A program made the position numbers and the translations under genes. A DNA stretch of 64,000 bases, taken from assembly GCA_000310025.1 (NCBI GenBank), contig FN649733.1, positions 1,131,851-1,195,850 on the forward strand, written 5' to 3'. This DNA is from Ectocarpus siliculosus. Lineage: Eukaryota; Sar; Phaeophyceae; Ectocarpales; Ectocarpaceae. Below the pieces are notes generated by a model. The model saw only the letters and a program-made list of their open reading frames with translations. It did no database searches and was not told the DNA's origin. Positions 25,178-37,500 of this stretch are shown one piece after another; within the stretch, counting starts at the first letter, position 1; every line of letters starts with the position of its first letter.

Positions 25178-26950
25178 CAGGTGGAGACGTGGAGACAGGA
25201 AAACAAACAAAGCGAGCGAGCGAAGCGAGCGGCGGAATTGGAGAGGCAGATATGACACAAAAAGGAAGCGAGGCGTTTTTGGTTCCGTGAGAGAGAAACC
25301 AGCAAGCAGCAGGCTGACAACCAGCCTTACAGCCTCGGGTGTCAGAGAGACACAGGAAAAGAGAGGTTGAGATACTGTCAAAAGGAAAATCTATGCCTCC
25401 AGTCGTAGAGCATCTGAAAAGTGAAACACCAGCGCTTTGTGGTGCCAGTCTGTCTCCTCCCTCCTCCCCCTCAGGCATGCTTCGGGACTGTCACCTTCCA
25501 CGATCCTCACTTCGAAGGTCTTCTTGTTTTGCCAATGACCAAAGACCAAGGCATGGTATGTGCAAAGCTACAGCAGGCGTACTGCATGTGAGCTAATGAT
25601 TTCCGCGCTAAATTGATGAGAGTGTGTGGGTCGCTCCGCTGATTCATTTAGTTGAGTAGGAGAGACAACCGGAACACACTTCATGCACAGACACGGTGCT
25701 TCCCAACGCATTCCTCTCATGCACGGTCTTGATACAAACCCACATGAAGGCGGGTCTTCTGAGACATCCATAAAAAAAAAAAGATTCACCTGCAAGTCTA
25801 GATTTGGGAGACACTACTGCTGTCGTGGGAAAGACTAAATTATCCATGTCCGTGCTCAGCCCTTCGGAGGAAAGTACAGTTTTTGCCTCGATGTTTGCGA
25901 ACTCATGCTAACCGACAACGTTAGCGCCGTGCAGTTCAAGAAGTCAGCAAAACCGAAGTATAGCCTAACTCCTTGGCAGACGATACAACAGAATCCTCGC
26001 CAACTGAGACCATCAAAATGACATCTGGCAGTAGCAGCTGGACACCTACGTTGCGTTGTGTCGCGGCCAGAGGTTCCAACGTGTTTCTCTTACTCTGGTC
26101 CAAGCACATGATGGCACCCAAGACTAAGAGAACCGATCGTTGTTGCGGAGGTGCTACTTGTACATCCAAACTACTGACTGGAAAACTCACACTCTTACTT
26201 TCGCGAATTCATTCCCTGTCAAAACCTTCCAAATACGGGTCTCCGTCCTGGTTTCAACCGCTGCCGCTGGTACCTGTTCTGCCTGCCCACCACAACAGCT
26301 TCACGAAACTACGCTGTTGGTGTTGGCGCTGCTGGCGCTCCAGCAGGCTCGGCTTCTCACCAAATATCTCACGGTTGGGCTGCTTGCAAGACACAGACTA
26401 GACAAACACACTCAGACGCCCAGCCCACATGCGGGCAAAGAGACACCCTCCTCAAACAAGAGCCAAAGGGATGGAAGAAAACAACATTTCCGACGAGACG
26501 TGGTACATATTGCACAACATAGAGCAGTCTTGGTTCTTACTTTTTTCGTGTTGCTGCCCCACCTCCCGTGCTCAAACAACAAATTCCACACCGACAAGAG
26601 AGATCTTGCACTCTACATATCCAAATATCTTTGATCCGCTATCGGCTCTTCTCCCCTCTGCATGCGAATATTGATTGCGTGCGAAACAGCCGAACAGCAT
26701 CTAATTATCGGCGCACCAGCTGCACCCAGCCGAATGCAGTGGTAATACACCCCCCGTTCGATCTCTGTCTTCCTTACACCTACCGAACCGGTGGGTAGCG
26801 CATTCGATGCTGTGGAAGTTGAGCTCGTTCTGTCGGAGCCGGCTTTCCGAACGCTCTTTCCATGGCTCCGCCCTCAACCGTACCGCTCTCCACTGTCATT
26901 ACAACTCAATCCTGCCACAGATCCATCCGCCTCAGCCTCTCGACACGTAC
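23354..26950. other. Intergenic; no supported gene
   Basis: Lies upstream of the TMEM185-like gene and downstream of the LRR-XKR gene. It may hold the 5' exon of the former. The main visible feature is a long CAG tract at about 25111-25176. Open frames here (for example 24577-25029 and 25973-26401) show no domain or compositional support. Confidence 0.5.
25111..25176. repeat. CAG/GCA microsatellite, ~20 units
   Basis: Two CAG blocks separated by a single GTG interruption. They generate artificial polyAla, polySer and polyLeu frames on both strands, which should not be read as protein. Confidence 0.9.
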
Positions 26951-28515
26951 CTACAAATCATCTTCCACCTTAGCATCGTCGGAGCCACCTACTGTCGACA
27001 TCGTTGACAAAGGATGCGTTGCGGGTGGAAGATGCGTTCCCTCAGGAGGTGATACTTCAGAACCTCCTGCAGCCTTGGACCCATCCTCAATCTTACCATC
27101 TTCCATTCTCATCAATTCCGACCCTTGTTCCAACTCGTCTGCGTCTGCACCATCCGTTTCATCCTCCAACTTGACATCTCCCGGGCCGCGTATTACCGAG
27201 CCCGTCGAAAGGGCAGAGGTCACGGATGGCCCGTCTGCTCCCTTCGGAGATGCGGGCTCAGAAACCACGCTCGCTTCTACTCCGCCATCAACCTTACTGT
27301 CCTCGATCGCCGACATCTCCACGTCTGCTACAGATCCGTCCGTCACTGCGCTGCCTCGTCCATCTCCAAGAACACCGTCACCTTGACTCTCGGAATAATT
27401 CCCATCCACCTTGAGCGGGGATATTGCTACCAACGCCAAGCACATCTTGCCAACCATGCAACAGCTGGCTACTGTAACCAACACTAACCTCGCGCGGGAG
27501 GGAAGGTCATCGTGCTTGTACACGTGGTAGACCACCATGCACACGATGAACTCCACAAGCGTCAAACCCAGGCCAATTCCAAACGCTGTCGTCTCGTCCA
27601 TGATGGAGTCCAAGAAGGGCATGGCCACCAGCCTCACCCAAAATCGAAACCCCAGGACTTCTCTGGCTGCCATCCAAACCATCAAGGCCCGGCTTACCCA
27701 CAGATACACCAACACAAAAAAAAACCACCCACGTACCACTAGTAGTAGCATGGCCAGGGGGACGAAGCGAGCAACAATCTCGAGGACGTGGTACACGAGG
27801 CAGAGCCACACGTGACTGCGCGGATGAACGTTGCCCAACCCTCTCAAACTGGAGGTTCCTTGCGCTGGCACCCGACTGAACACTAGTCCTGTCAGGGACG
27901 GAAAGCATGGGCAAAGCCTAAACCTCTCACCATCCTTACCGCCATCGCAAGTCGAAAGCCTCTCTACACTGGAGACATCGGTGGCGGCATAGGCCAGGCT
28001 GGCCGCCGAGATGCACACGGAAACTACACGCCATGCCAAGCGGCTAGAGGTGAACGATGTCTCGGTCCAGAGCCAAAGCATTGCATGCAGCTGGAGCAAC
28101 AACTGGGGCACCGATTCAAAAAGTGGCTCAATGACGCGCACAAGCGCCAGAACTGGGGAATAGTCCGCCTTTGTAAGAGTTATCAAGGCTTCGGCTAGCA
28201 AGCTCAACTGGGCCGCCACCAAGAAACGACGGAACCACCCAATGCCGGAGAGACAGAACAAGGACATGATGACCGCCGGCCCCAGGGCGAAGACAAGCCC
28301 AAGTCCAAACCAAACAAAGTGCCTTGCCTCGTAGTAAGACACCGCAGTGTAGAGATCCGAAGCCAAGTCAGCATACCCAAGGAGGACTGGTACTATCAGA
28401 ACCTTAAATGCATGGAGAGGGCCTCTGACGGCAGGGAGAGGGGGTCCATTCAATGCAATCCCTGTGATGAACTTACCAAAGCGTGGGAGCTTCTGTACCT
28501 CCAGCGGAATCGGTC
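26951..28515 (-). CDS. Terminal exon: last LRR, XKR membrane domain and acidic tail
   Basis: The exon starts after an AACAG acceptor in the same phase as the 72-nt cassettes and opens with a degenerate LRR (GPIPLEVQKLPRFG). It continues without interruption into hydrophobic segments. XK-family signatures are ADLASDLYTAVSYYEARH followed by a WFGLGLVFALGPAVIMSLF helix, and EPLFESVPQLLLQLHAML, the region matching the family's E-s-x-PQL-x-LQ motif. More helices follow (VPLAMLLLVVRGWFFFVLVY, FGIGLGLTLVEFIVCMVVYH, VLVTVASCCMVGKMCLALVA). The tail after about 27400 is hydrophilic and acidic, includes a DETDG site, and ends at a stop at 26951. A long open frame on the plus strand (26862-27386) is only the antisense shadow of this tail. 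Confidence 0.88.
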
Positions 28516-31500
28516 CTGTTCGAGGCAACAACCAAGCGAGGGGTTCAGCTGTCACTTCACGCGTGTGCCTGGTTGTCTGCAGATTTCACCTTTGTGGGGT
28601 TGGGAGGGTTGGTGCCATGGGGGTTCGCAGGGGTGAAAGTGTTTGAGCGAGGCATGCAAGGTCTGCAAATGGTAGCGGTACACGCCCAATACAAACCCGT
28701 TTCCCGCACGGATGCACAAGGCTCCTGAGCTCGGCTCGCCACCTTCGGGGCATCCTTGTCCAAAGAACATGTGTTCGGAGGTGTTTTTACCATGACGCTC
28801 ATAGGACGACCTGACCGGGATACCAAGACAAATACTTGGCAAGGCGTTTCCTGCATGATGTTTCGAGAACTACGAAGGAGAGCACAAACTTATTTATGAT
28901 GCGGTCACGATCACAATATAATCGCGCTGAGAGGTATTTGACATGAGCGTGTTTTATACACGTCAACGCCTTGTTTAGGCGCCTTCTTGAAGCTGTGTAG
29001 ATTAGTGCAAGCAGCAGGGCAGCAGTAGAGGAAATTGAGTCGCGTGTTTTCCATCAAGATTCAAGTCAGAACTTGACGTTGCCACGATGCCTTCGGGTTA
29101 AGGAAAATGGTTGGGTTTGTTGACCCGCACGCACTTATCCGAGATTCAGGCTAATACATCTGTTCCAAACATCCGTGACTGCATGAAAAGACGTGGCGGA
29201 CTGAATTCCGACAGCAGCCCGTGGCACAGCATTCATCCTGATTCCTACGTATTTTCGCTCCTCGGAGACTCGTTTTGTGTATTTTCGACCACCACGTGGA
29301 ACGATACCCCACTTGCACACAGCTCTTTTTGACGCCATACGCGATCGTCCATTCACCCGGCAGGGTTAATCAGCCTCCACACCAACACAAGGGTTTGAAA
29401 CGCACACAGCTCGCTACTAAAAGAATCACACGCAGGGGGGTGTAATCCAAACCGTCTTGCCTAAAATCAACAATGGTTGCGTGCTGCGTTCTCAGCAATC
29501 TCCTTTAGGAACGATCAAAACACTAGATGGCACTACGAAGTCTAGCACGGGACGAGTATACGTCTGAACACTTGTCTCGTACTATGTTCGCATGTCGAAC
29601 AGTTTCGACAAGCGTTGTTTGGTAGGATCTAGCCTGGGGGAGCTGGAACACGGTACGGTTTCGAACGGTATGCACTTGTACCAGCGAATTAAACGAAGAA
29701 TTGTTTTCGCACGTTCAGTAACTGTCCTTGCACCTCGGCTCGTTGATGATGGGACTATATAGCAAGTGGAATGCCGTAGTAAATAGGACTGGGTCGGGGG
29801 TGCTGACAGAAGATGTACATCAACAGAGAATATCGGTGGATGAATCGGCCCTGTGACGTTGCTCATTGCTACCGAAGGAAGGTCTACAGCCACCAATGTG
29901 AGCACCGTTGCTAAGACCGTCGCCAAGAGTATCGCCAAGTGTGCTGGGAATTGCAGAACGCCAAAAAAAGTGTCTCAATTAAGCAAAGGTGGTTGAGGTA
30001 TTCTGGGCACTACGAGATTCACCATCGACCATTTCAAAACGTTACCTGCTCTGCTCCAGCAGAGTCTATCCCCAGCAACCTTTATGCTCGAAGGATATAC
30101 TGGTGCTGCGAGATAGTGGCCTGGATGGCGAATCTATTCCCATGAAGGATGGTGATGCTCATATGCAAAACTCCTCCGTCCCTCGTAGGCAGGTCACGAT
30201 CTACGGAGACCGACTTGTGCATGGGCTCTAGAACTCTCGCGCGACGCAAACTCACCAATCACCCGTGCATATTTCAAGTGAGAAAGGCCATCATGAAACT
30301 CACCGCTCAGCTGATTGTTATGAAGATAGAGCCGCTCCAGACCGCGCAAGTTTCCCAGCTCCTTGGGTATGAGCCCTCCAAAACGCAGCACGGCGGCAAA
30401 AGCAAAATAAAAAGATCAAATGATCGAGCTTCTGAACAGATCATGGGCGGGACACACCCGCGTCACAAATTGAACATGTTGCCCCGGTTGTTGCAAACCT
30501 TTCCGTCATCACCTTTCCGCATATTTTTCTGCGACTGGCAGCAGTCATGCCCAAGGAGCTGGATTGCCTTACCGAGCTCAAGTATCTAGCTTGAGCGTGA
30601 ACCAACTTGCAGGGGACAAGGGTGGACTGCAATTTTCGCACTATTAGTTCGAGCGAAGTTTTCGGCGGCGTTCTAGCAGGTACTCAATGAAAACATGAAA
30701 TCGCCAACTCACGAACGATTGGGCACGTGGACTGACAATACTTCAGTATCACGACGCGGTTCAAACAACTTTCGACTTGCAGCTCGTAGGATCCATCCCT
30801 AAGGAAGTAGAAGTCATTGCCGAGGTCACGGGTTCTGCCTTGAGCAGCAACCAATTCGTGGGTGAGGGGAGTCGAACTGTAACTTGTCCACGCTGGCTTC
30901 AAGAACACCACCCACTCTCCCACGCGTATTGGCGAGACAGATGACCCAGCAGAGAGAAACAAATTGCAAATGTGATAGCATGTGACGTTGTCGGCTGCTG
31001 GTGCAGGTTCCACCCCCTAGGAGCTGGGCTCTTTGATGTGGACACGTCAGGATACATGATGTAAACTACACCATACCTGTTCTTCTGCAGCCACGCAGGC
31101 GAGATTCCGGCGACGCTAGGACAGCTCGGGAGATCCATTTCCCTGTCGACCAAGCTCAGCGGTGAGTGGTTTCAAGGTGAACATAAACTCTACAGCTTAC
31201 GCGTTGGCGGTATGCGTGGCAGATTGACGCCAGATTTGTGAACAGCGATTCACCCGCAGTTTGCGCAGGACGTACGCGATGGGAGATCTCAAGATCTCAG
31301 CATGTCGAAGGTGCTTTGGCTCGACAACGACCCGCTCACCGCTAAGAGGCATGCATTACCTTTTGTGTGTTGTCCAATTCGTACAAGTTGGTTCCGCTAG
31401 CTTAAACACGTGACCTACTCAACCACGCGTTGGCAGGACACCTATGCTGGAAGCCAGCGAAAATAACTTCAACACGCGCGTCCGCCCAACAATAAGTTAC

Positions 31501-34500
31501 CTAGTAGCTGGTTGTCGTTGAGCACCAAAAAATCCAGTTCGCTGAGATCTCCCAGCGCCTCGAAGATAGGCCCTGCCCATGGGAGTACCGCCCGGGAAAC
31601 ATATCATCGAGAATTTTATCAAAAGAATTTCAAAGATCCGTCCAAGCTTCTGACCAGGAATCGTCTACTCACCCACTCGTTGGCGAGTGGGTGTTGAAGA
31701 AAAGTCAAGCTTGCGTCGAGGTGTATTTCTGCAGACCTTCCGTAGGCCCTGGGGCGCTGGGGGCACTCAGCGAGCCGGACGAGCTTTGGCTGGACGAGAA
31801 CAAGCTCGCCAGCGAGGGAGAATGAGATTTGAAGGTTTGCTTCCTAGAACATGAGCCCCGTCTGTGCGAGGGCGGGGCTCACCTTCTAGACGCCGCAAAC
31901 TCTGTGAACTGAGGGCATTGAACGGTCCACGCTTCATTGTCATCCATGGGGTCTATACCCCCGGACCTCCGAAAGCTGGGCTCTACCGACACCTATATCT
32001 GTTTCACAGCTATTTCAGCTGAGCGGTGAGCTTCGATTCACCGGCTTCGGTGCATGACTCTTTGAAGGGCATTTTTTTCGTTTTGGAAGACGTGATGACC
32101 TGCTTTACCTACCCATGCCTTCGAAGACTAGTAGGTGATCTACAACATGCGTGACATGTTTAACATACTTCTCACCGGTGAGCTGGTTGTGGTGGAGCCC
32201 AAGCGTCTGAAGCTGGCTCAGGCTTCCTAGCTCCTGTGGGATGTGTCCTGTTCAAGCAACACAGCAACAAGAAGACATGATATTTTCACGTCCTCGAGAT
32301 TGCAGTTCTACATCACCAAAAGGAAGGGTGAATAGGTGATGTTCTGAAATTAGAGTGTTTCACCCATGGGTGATAAAGGGTTCAAGGAACCTGGGGGGGG
32401 GTCATTACCGCTCCCGCACTAACTTCGGGTCCACTTGTTCGCTACAGGTTCCATCCCACCGGAGCTGGGAGTCCTCGCCACCCTGACACACGTCGAACAT
32501 ATGGGAAACCAGCTGTAAGCGGTGACTAACGACCGGCACACGTTGTGCTTTCCCACAAAATTTCAACATCAATCACAACGACGAAGTTGTATCTTCAACA
32601 ATAGTTCGCACCCACGCGTCCGGACAATAATTGTTTTCACCTTGAAACCACTCACCACTGAGCTTGTTCCAAGAGAGACGGAGCTGTTGCAGATTGCCAA
32701 GCTGTCCTAGCGTCGCTGGAATCTCGTCTGCAAGTTACAACAGCGGGTATGGTGGTGCAGTCTAGATCATATGTCTTGAGACTTCCCGAAAGTGTACCTC
32801 GCATCCCTACTCACCCCCGGCGTCGGCGGAACAAATATTCCGCATCTAGCCGTGGTCCCGGTTTAGCGGTCCCTAGCGTCACCCAATGTTATGACCGGCA
32901 TTGCGGGCATCGCCGCTGAACCAGATTGGCAGTTATATACGGAGTAGTTTGACTATTAATACCGAGGTGCAGCCGTGCCACGAGATTTTGGAACCGCTAT
33001 CCAAGGCATCCTGCCGAACAGGAAACCGCTAAACCGGGACCACGACGGTATGCCTGAAGCTTCCTCACACCATTTTCTCAATATTCGTGTTGCTGTTGTG
33101 CTGCTTTGTGCCGGGCCGATACCCAAGGGGCTGGCAGTACAAAACAAATCCGTTGGTACAAATGTCGACTTGCTGCTCGCAGCGCCCATCCCCAACGCGT
33201 GGGGAGCCCTTCAAGGACTCGCGCATCGTGCCCTGGGTAGCAACCAACTCGCAGGTGGGAGGAGGTGGACTGAAATCTTTCCATCCCAGCGCCACAACAT
33301 GACCGACTCACCAACCCGAAGGTGACGGAAGGTATTTCGCAAGGCGTTGGCGCAACATTTTCCTACCAACGCGTAGATGGGACGCACCTTCAAGAAGCCG
33401 CAGCCCTTGACGAATGGCCGGCTGCTAATGAACCATTCTACATCAAATTGAACCCACCCACAGGACCTACACCACTCGAGTTTGGAACCCAGGCGATCTG
33501 TAACGAACTTTACCTTCGTGCCAACCAGCTGAGCGTCGAGTTCCGATTTGCCGGCATCCGCGAATGGCTTTGTCTAGCGCATGTGTGTATGACTTACCAA
33601 CTAATGAGGGACACGTAATCGATCACCCATGCGACAAAAATAATCGATGAATCGAAGCTGCCGACATCTAATATTATGCCCCAGCGCACTGCTGACGAAC
33701 AGCACACAACATTCGCGACCTTCTGGGACACATGGCTGCGAGCTGAAACATTGGATGAATGTCGCCGAACAAGCCTACTGGACCATACGGATCGAGTACG
33801 TAGTCGAGGACGCTCCAGATACCTACAAACAAAGCAAAGACGACTGCAGAATAGGTGATACCGAACGTCCTGCGCATACAAGAGGCTCGACTTATGGCGT
33901 GTTGTTCAGCGCGGTGCATGCTTCACGAAATCTCCTCTTCGGCGAACCAGGAAACATCTGACTTGTTCCAAAAGTCCAACTTCAGATGCTGCTTTGCGGT
34001 TCGATTTTAGAACGCTTCAACCACACCGTGACCGTGTGTAACCGCGGAATTCAGCATATCCTATGTATTTGTAGCCTATTTAAGCAGGTAAAAAGGTCGA
34101 GGTGTAGGTCTACCCGAAACGAAAGGTGCTTGAAGCGGTCGAAAATCGGACCGCCCGCAGCATCCACAACCCTGCTCGCAGCTCACCGAACTCCACGAAA
34201 AAGGGCTCGATTCGAAAGTTGCGGACCGCAATCTGTAGCTTGTATCACAACGGCCAACATTGGAGACGCTTTGGCACGGTGGTACATGGAAAGCATTTGG
34301 AAAGCCTGACTAGGCACGTGTTTCCTGGTGCGCCTACGAAGAGCTCTGAAAAACTCCACTGCCCCCTTCAGAACTTTTTTTTTAGCCTTTCCTCTTTTCC
34401 TTCCGGAATCGTCGCTTTCTCTTTGATTGGTTGGGTCATTGAGATGCCACCGCCCGAGAATCGGGAACGCAGCTTACCCGGGCGGGTGTGGGTACATGTA

Positions 34501-37500
34501 TGAGCACATCTCGCCGAAACTTCGACAGAGCGACTGTGGGAGTTAAGGAGCAAGGGGACCAGGAACACCTGCCGCAACACGCCAGTCGTACAGCACGCCG
34601 CGTACACCTTCGGTGCTGACGTGTCGGGTGTTCTTGGGCAATAATTGATGCTCGGTGGGCTTTCTAACCGCTTCCATAAGGCACACATCACATGTTTTGT
34701 ATCCTTCGCGATAAAAGATCAAGACGACCCGTGCTTCTTGGCCAGCTTTCATCATTCAACATTTGTGAAGCTTAAGAGAGAGCAGCGTGAGCAAGCAAAG
34801 CTGCAGCAACCCCGTACAGCCTCATAGCCACACAACACACCGCATAAACGGTGCTGTGATGCTCGACGAGCTGCCTTTTCCCGCCGTAAAGGCACAAATG
34901 ATATGTCCTGGTTCTTTCGCGGTACAGGTCATGCCACAAATGGCAGTTTCCCTTTGTCAACAAGTCAACTTTCGCGAGATGAGCGGTTACGAGAGGGAGA
35001 GACAGCCCCACACACCCAGCATGAGCAGCAGGATCAGCTGCACTAGCACGGCACAGCCGTACGACGCACCGCACACTCCTTCTCGGCGCTTCCCCGTCAT
35101 TTCTTTACAACACCGATCTATTGGGGGAGTCTTGTGAAACTATCGTCAAGGTTGTCCCCAGATTTGAAGAGAATACTGGGACTGATATTGTACCGCCCGC
35201 GCTAAGTTAGACACGCCGGACAAATGTTGCGGATTCCCATAAATTTTAACATGAACCAAAACCGCGATACTGTTTCTTCAATATTCTTCTCATGCACGAC
35301 CAGTATTGGCTACCTGTAAGCCGGTTGGAGTAGAGAGACAGCTCCCGTAGGTTGCTGAGAGTTCCGAGCGCCTCGGGGATAGGCCCTGCATACGGGTCAA
35401 AGCAGGGGAAACACAGAATAGAGAATCGAAGAAAGTCCAAAAACAGCTTGTCCCGCCCAGCTTCTGAAACATGCGTGGTTTCGGAGAAGATTCAACCTCT
35501 CGGCGAGTGAGTGGTGTTTTTCTGACAACATTACCGGTTGCACAGGCCCCATCCCCGAGCTCCTGGGAGCACTCAGCGAACCGAACGGGCTCTGACCGAA
35601 CGAGAACAAGCCCACCAGCAAGGGAGGATGAGGTTTACACATCTCCTTTCTAGAATATGAGTCACATCTGTTCAAGAGGGGGACTCACCTTCTAGAAGCC
35701 GTGACCTTGGTGCGGCATTGAACTGTCCACTCTACATCATTTCGACTTTATCACAGGGTCTATACCGCCGGATCTTGCGAAGGTGGGGCTCTTGCGGCAC
35801 CTATATCTGTTTCACAGCTAAATGAGCGGTGAGTTTCGATTCACCGGCTTCAACGAATGACTCTTTGTAGGACAACTGTCTTCGTTCTGGGAGACGTGAT
35901 GGGGCTAGCAGGTGTTCTACCGCAACATTCGTGGCACTGTTAACACATTCTCACCAGAGAGCTGGTTAAAGTAGAGCCAAAGGGTCTGCAGCTGGCTCAG
36001 TCCTCCTAGCTCCTGTGGGATGTATCCTGCTGAAGCAACACACCAACAAGACACGATGTGTTCATGTCATCGAGATTGCAGGGTTTTACATCACATACTC
36101 ACCCACAAGGAAGGGCGAGTAGGTGATGTTCTGAAATTTAAGTGGCTCACCCATGACTAAGTGTTCTAGGACCCGGGGGATTTCATTACCGCTCCCGCAC
36201 TAACTTCGGATGCACTTGTTCGCTACAGGTTCCATCCCGCCAGAGCTAGGAAGTTTCGCAGCCCTGACACACCTCGAGCTTGGGGAAAACAGCCAAACTA
36301 TGAGTCACGACGGACACATGTTGCACTTTTCCAGAACGACGATACGATGGATTCAACACGCCTCTCATCCACGCGTCCGGACGTTAAATTGTTTTCAGCT
36401 TTAAACCACTCACCGCTGAGCTTGTTCCAAGAGAGATCCAGCTGTTGCAGGTTGCCGAGCTGTCCTAGCGTCGCGGGAATCTCGTCTGCATGGTAGTAGA
36501 AGAACGGGTGAGGTGAAATGGTGCAGTATAGATCACTGTCCTGAGACTCCCCGAAAGCGTGCCTCGCCTGCGCATGTTCTACAACACCGACTCACCCACT
36601 GCGTCGGTGGAACACATATTCTGCATAATCCTGAGGCTTCCTCAACCCGTTTCTCAAGTTACGTGTTGCTGTAGTCCTGCTTTGTGCAGGGACGATACCC
36701 AAGGAGCTTGGAGCTCTTACAGAGCTGAAGGAGTCTTTTCCGAGCTATAATCAGCTTCTAGACACAAGCCGAGGTCATACTATTTTCAGTCTTACCATCT
36801 CTAAGCCTGCCGCTTCCACATTACCTCCTCACCCACGTCCATCAAGCTTCTAGAATCTTGATGTTCTTGAAGCCAGGGGACCCAAATCTCTAGTCCGCGC
36901 AATTTTTTTCACTCGCTTGCTTGCGTGAGTGGTACAAAACAAATCCGTTGGTACAAATGTCGACTAGCTGCTCGCAGGACCCATTCCCAACGCGTGGGGA
37001 GCCCTTCAAGGACTCGCGCATCTTGCCCTGGGTAGCAACCAACTCGCAGGTGAGAGGAGGTGTACTGAAATCTTTCCATCCCAACTTCCACAACATGACC
37101 GACTCACTATCCCGAAGGTGACGGTGGGTATTTCGCAAGGCGTTGGCGCAACATTTTCCTACCAACGCGTGGATGGGACGCACGTTCAAGAAGCCGCAGC
37201 CTTGAATTGTCGGCAGGTAAAGGACCACCCTACATCATATTGAACCCACCACAGGACCTACCCCACTCGAGTTTGGAACCTGCGCGATCTGCAACGAACT
37301 TCACCTTCATGCCAACCAGCCGAGCGTCGACTTTCGATCTGCCGGCATCAGTGAATGGCTTCGTCTAGCGCATGTATGCATGACCTACCAACTAATCGAA
37401 GCTGCCGACGTCCAAACGATTTTGTCCCAGTGCACTGCTGACAAACAGGACACTCGCGACCTTCTGGGACACATGGCTGCGTGCTTCAACGTTGTATGAA

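Noticed and set aside
25037..25478. polyAla, polyLeu and polySer frames around the CAG tract
   Set aside because: Produced by reading a trinucleotide repeat in several frames; no flanking domain.
26862..27386. 174-codon plus-strand open frame rich in Ser, Pro and Thr
   Set aside because: Exact antisense of the acidic tail of the XKR exon, whose frame is supported by homology and by continuity with the LRR cassettes.
32448..32520. Possible alternative donor CT|GTAAGC within the SIPPELG cassette
   Set aside because: Using it would leave the wrong phase for the next cassette. The TAA is more simply read as a disabling insertion.
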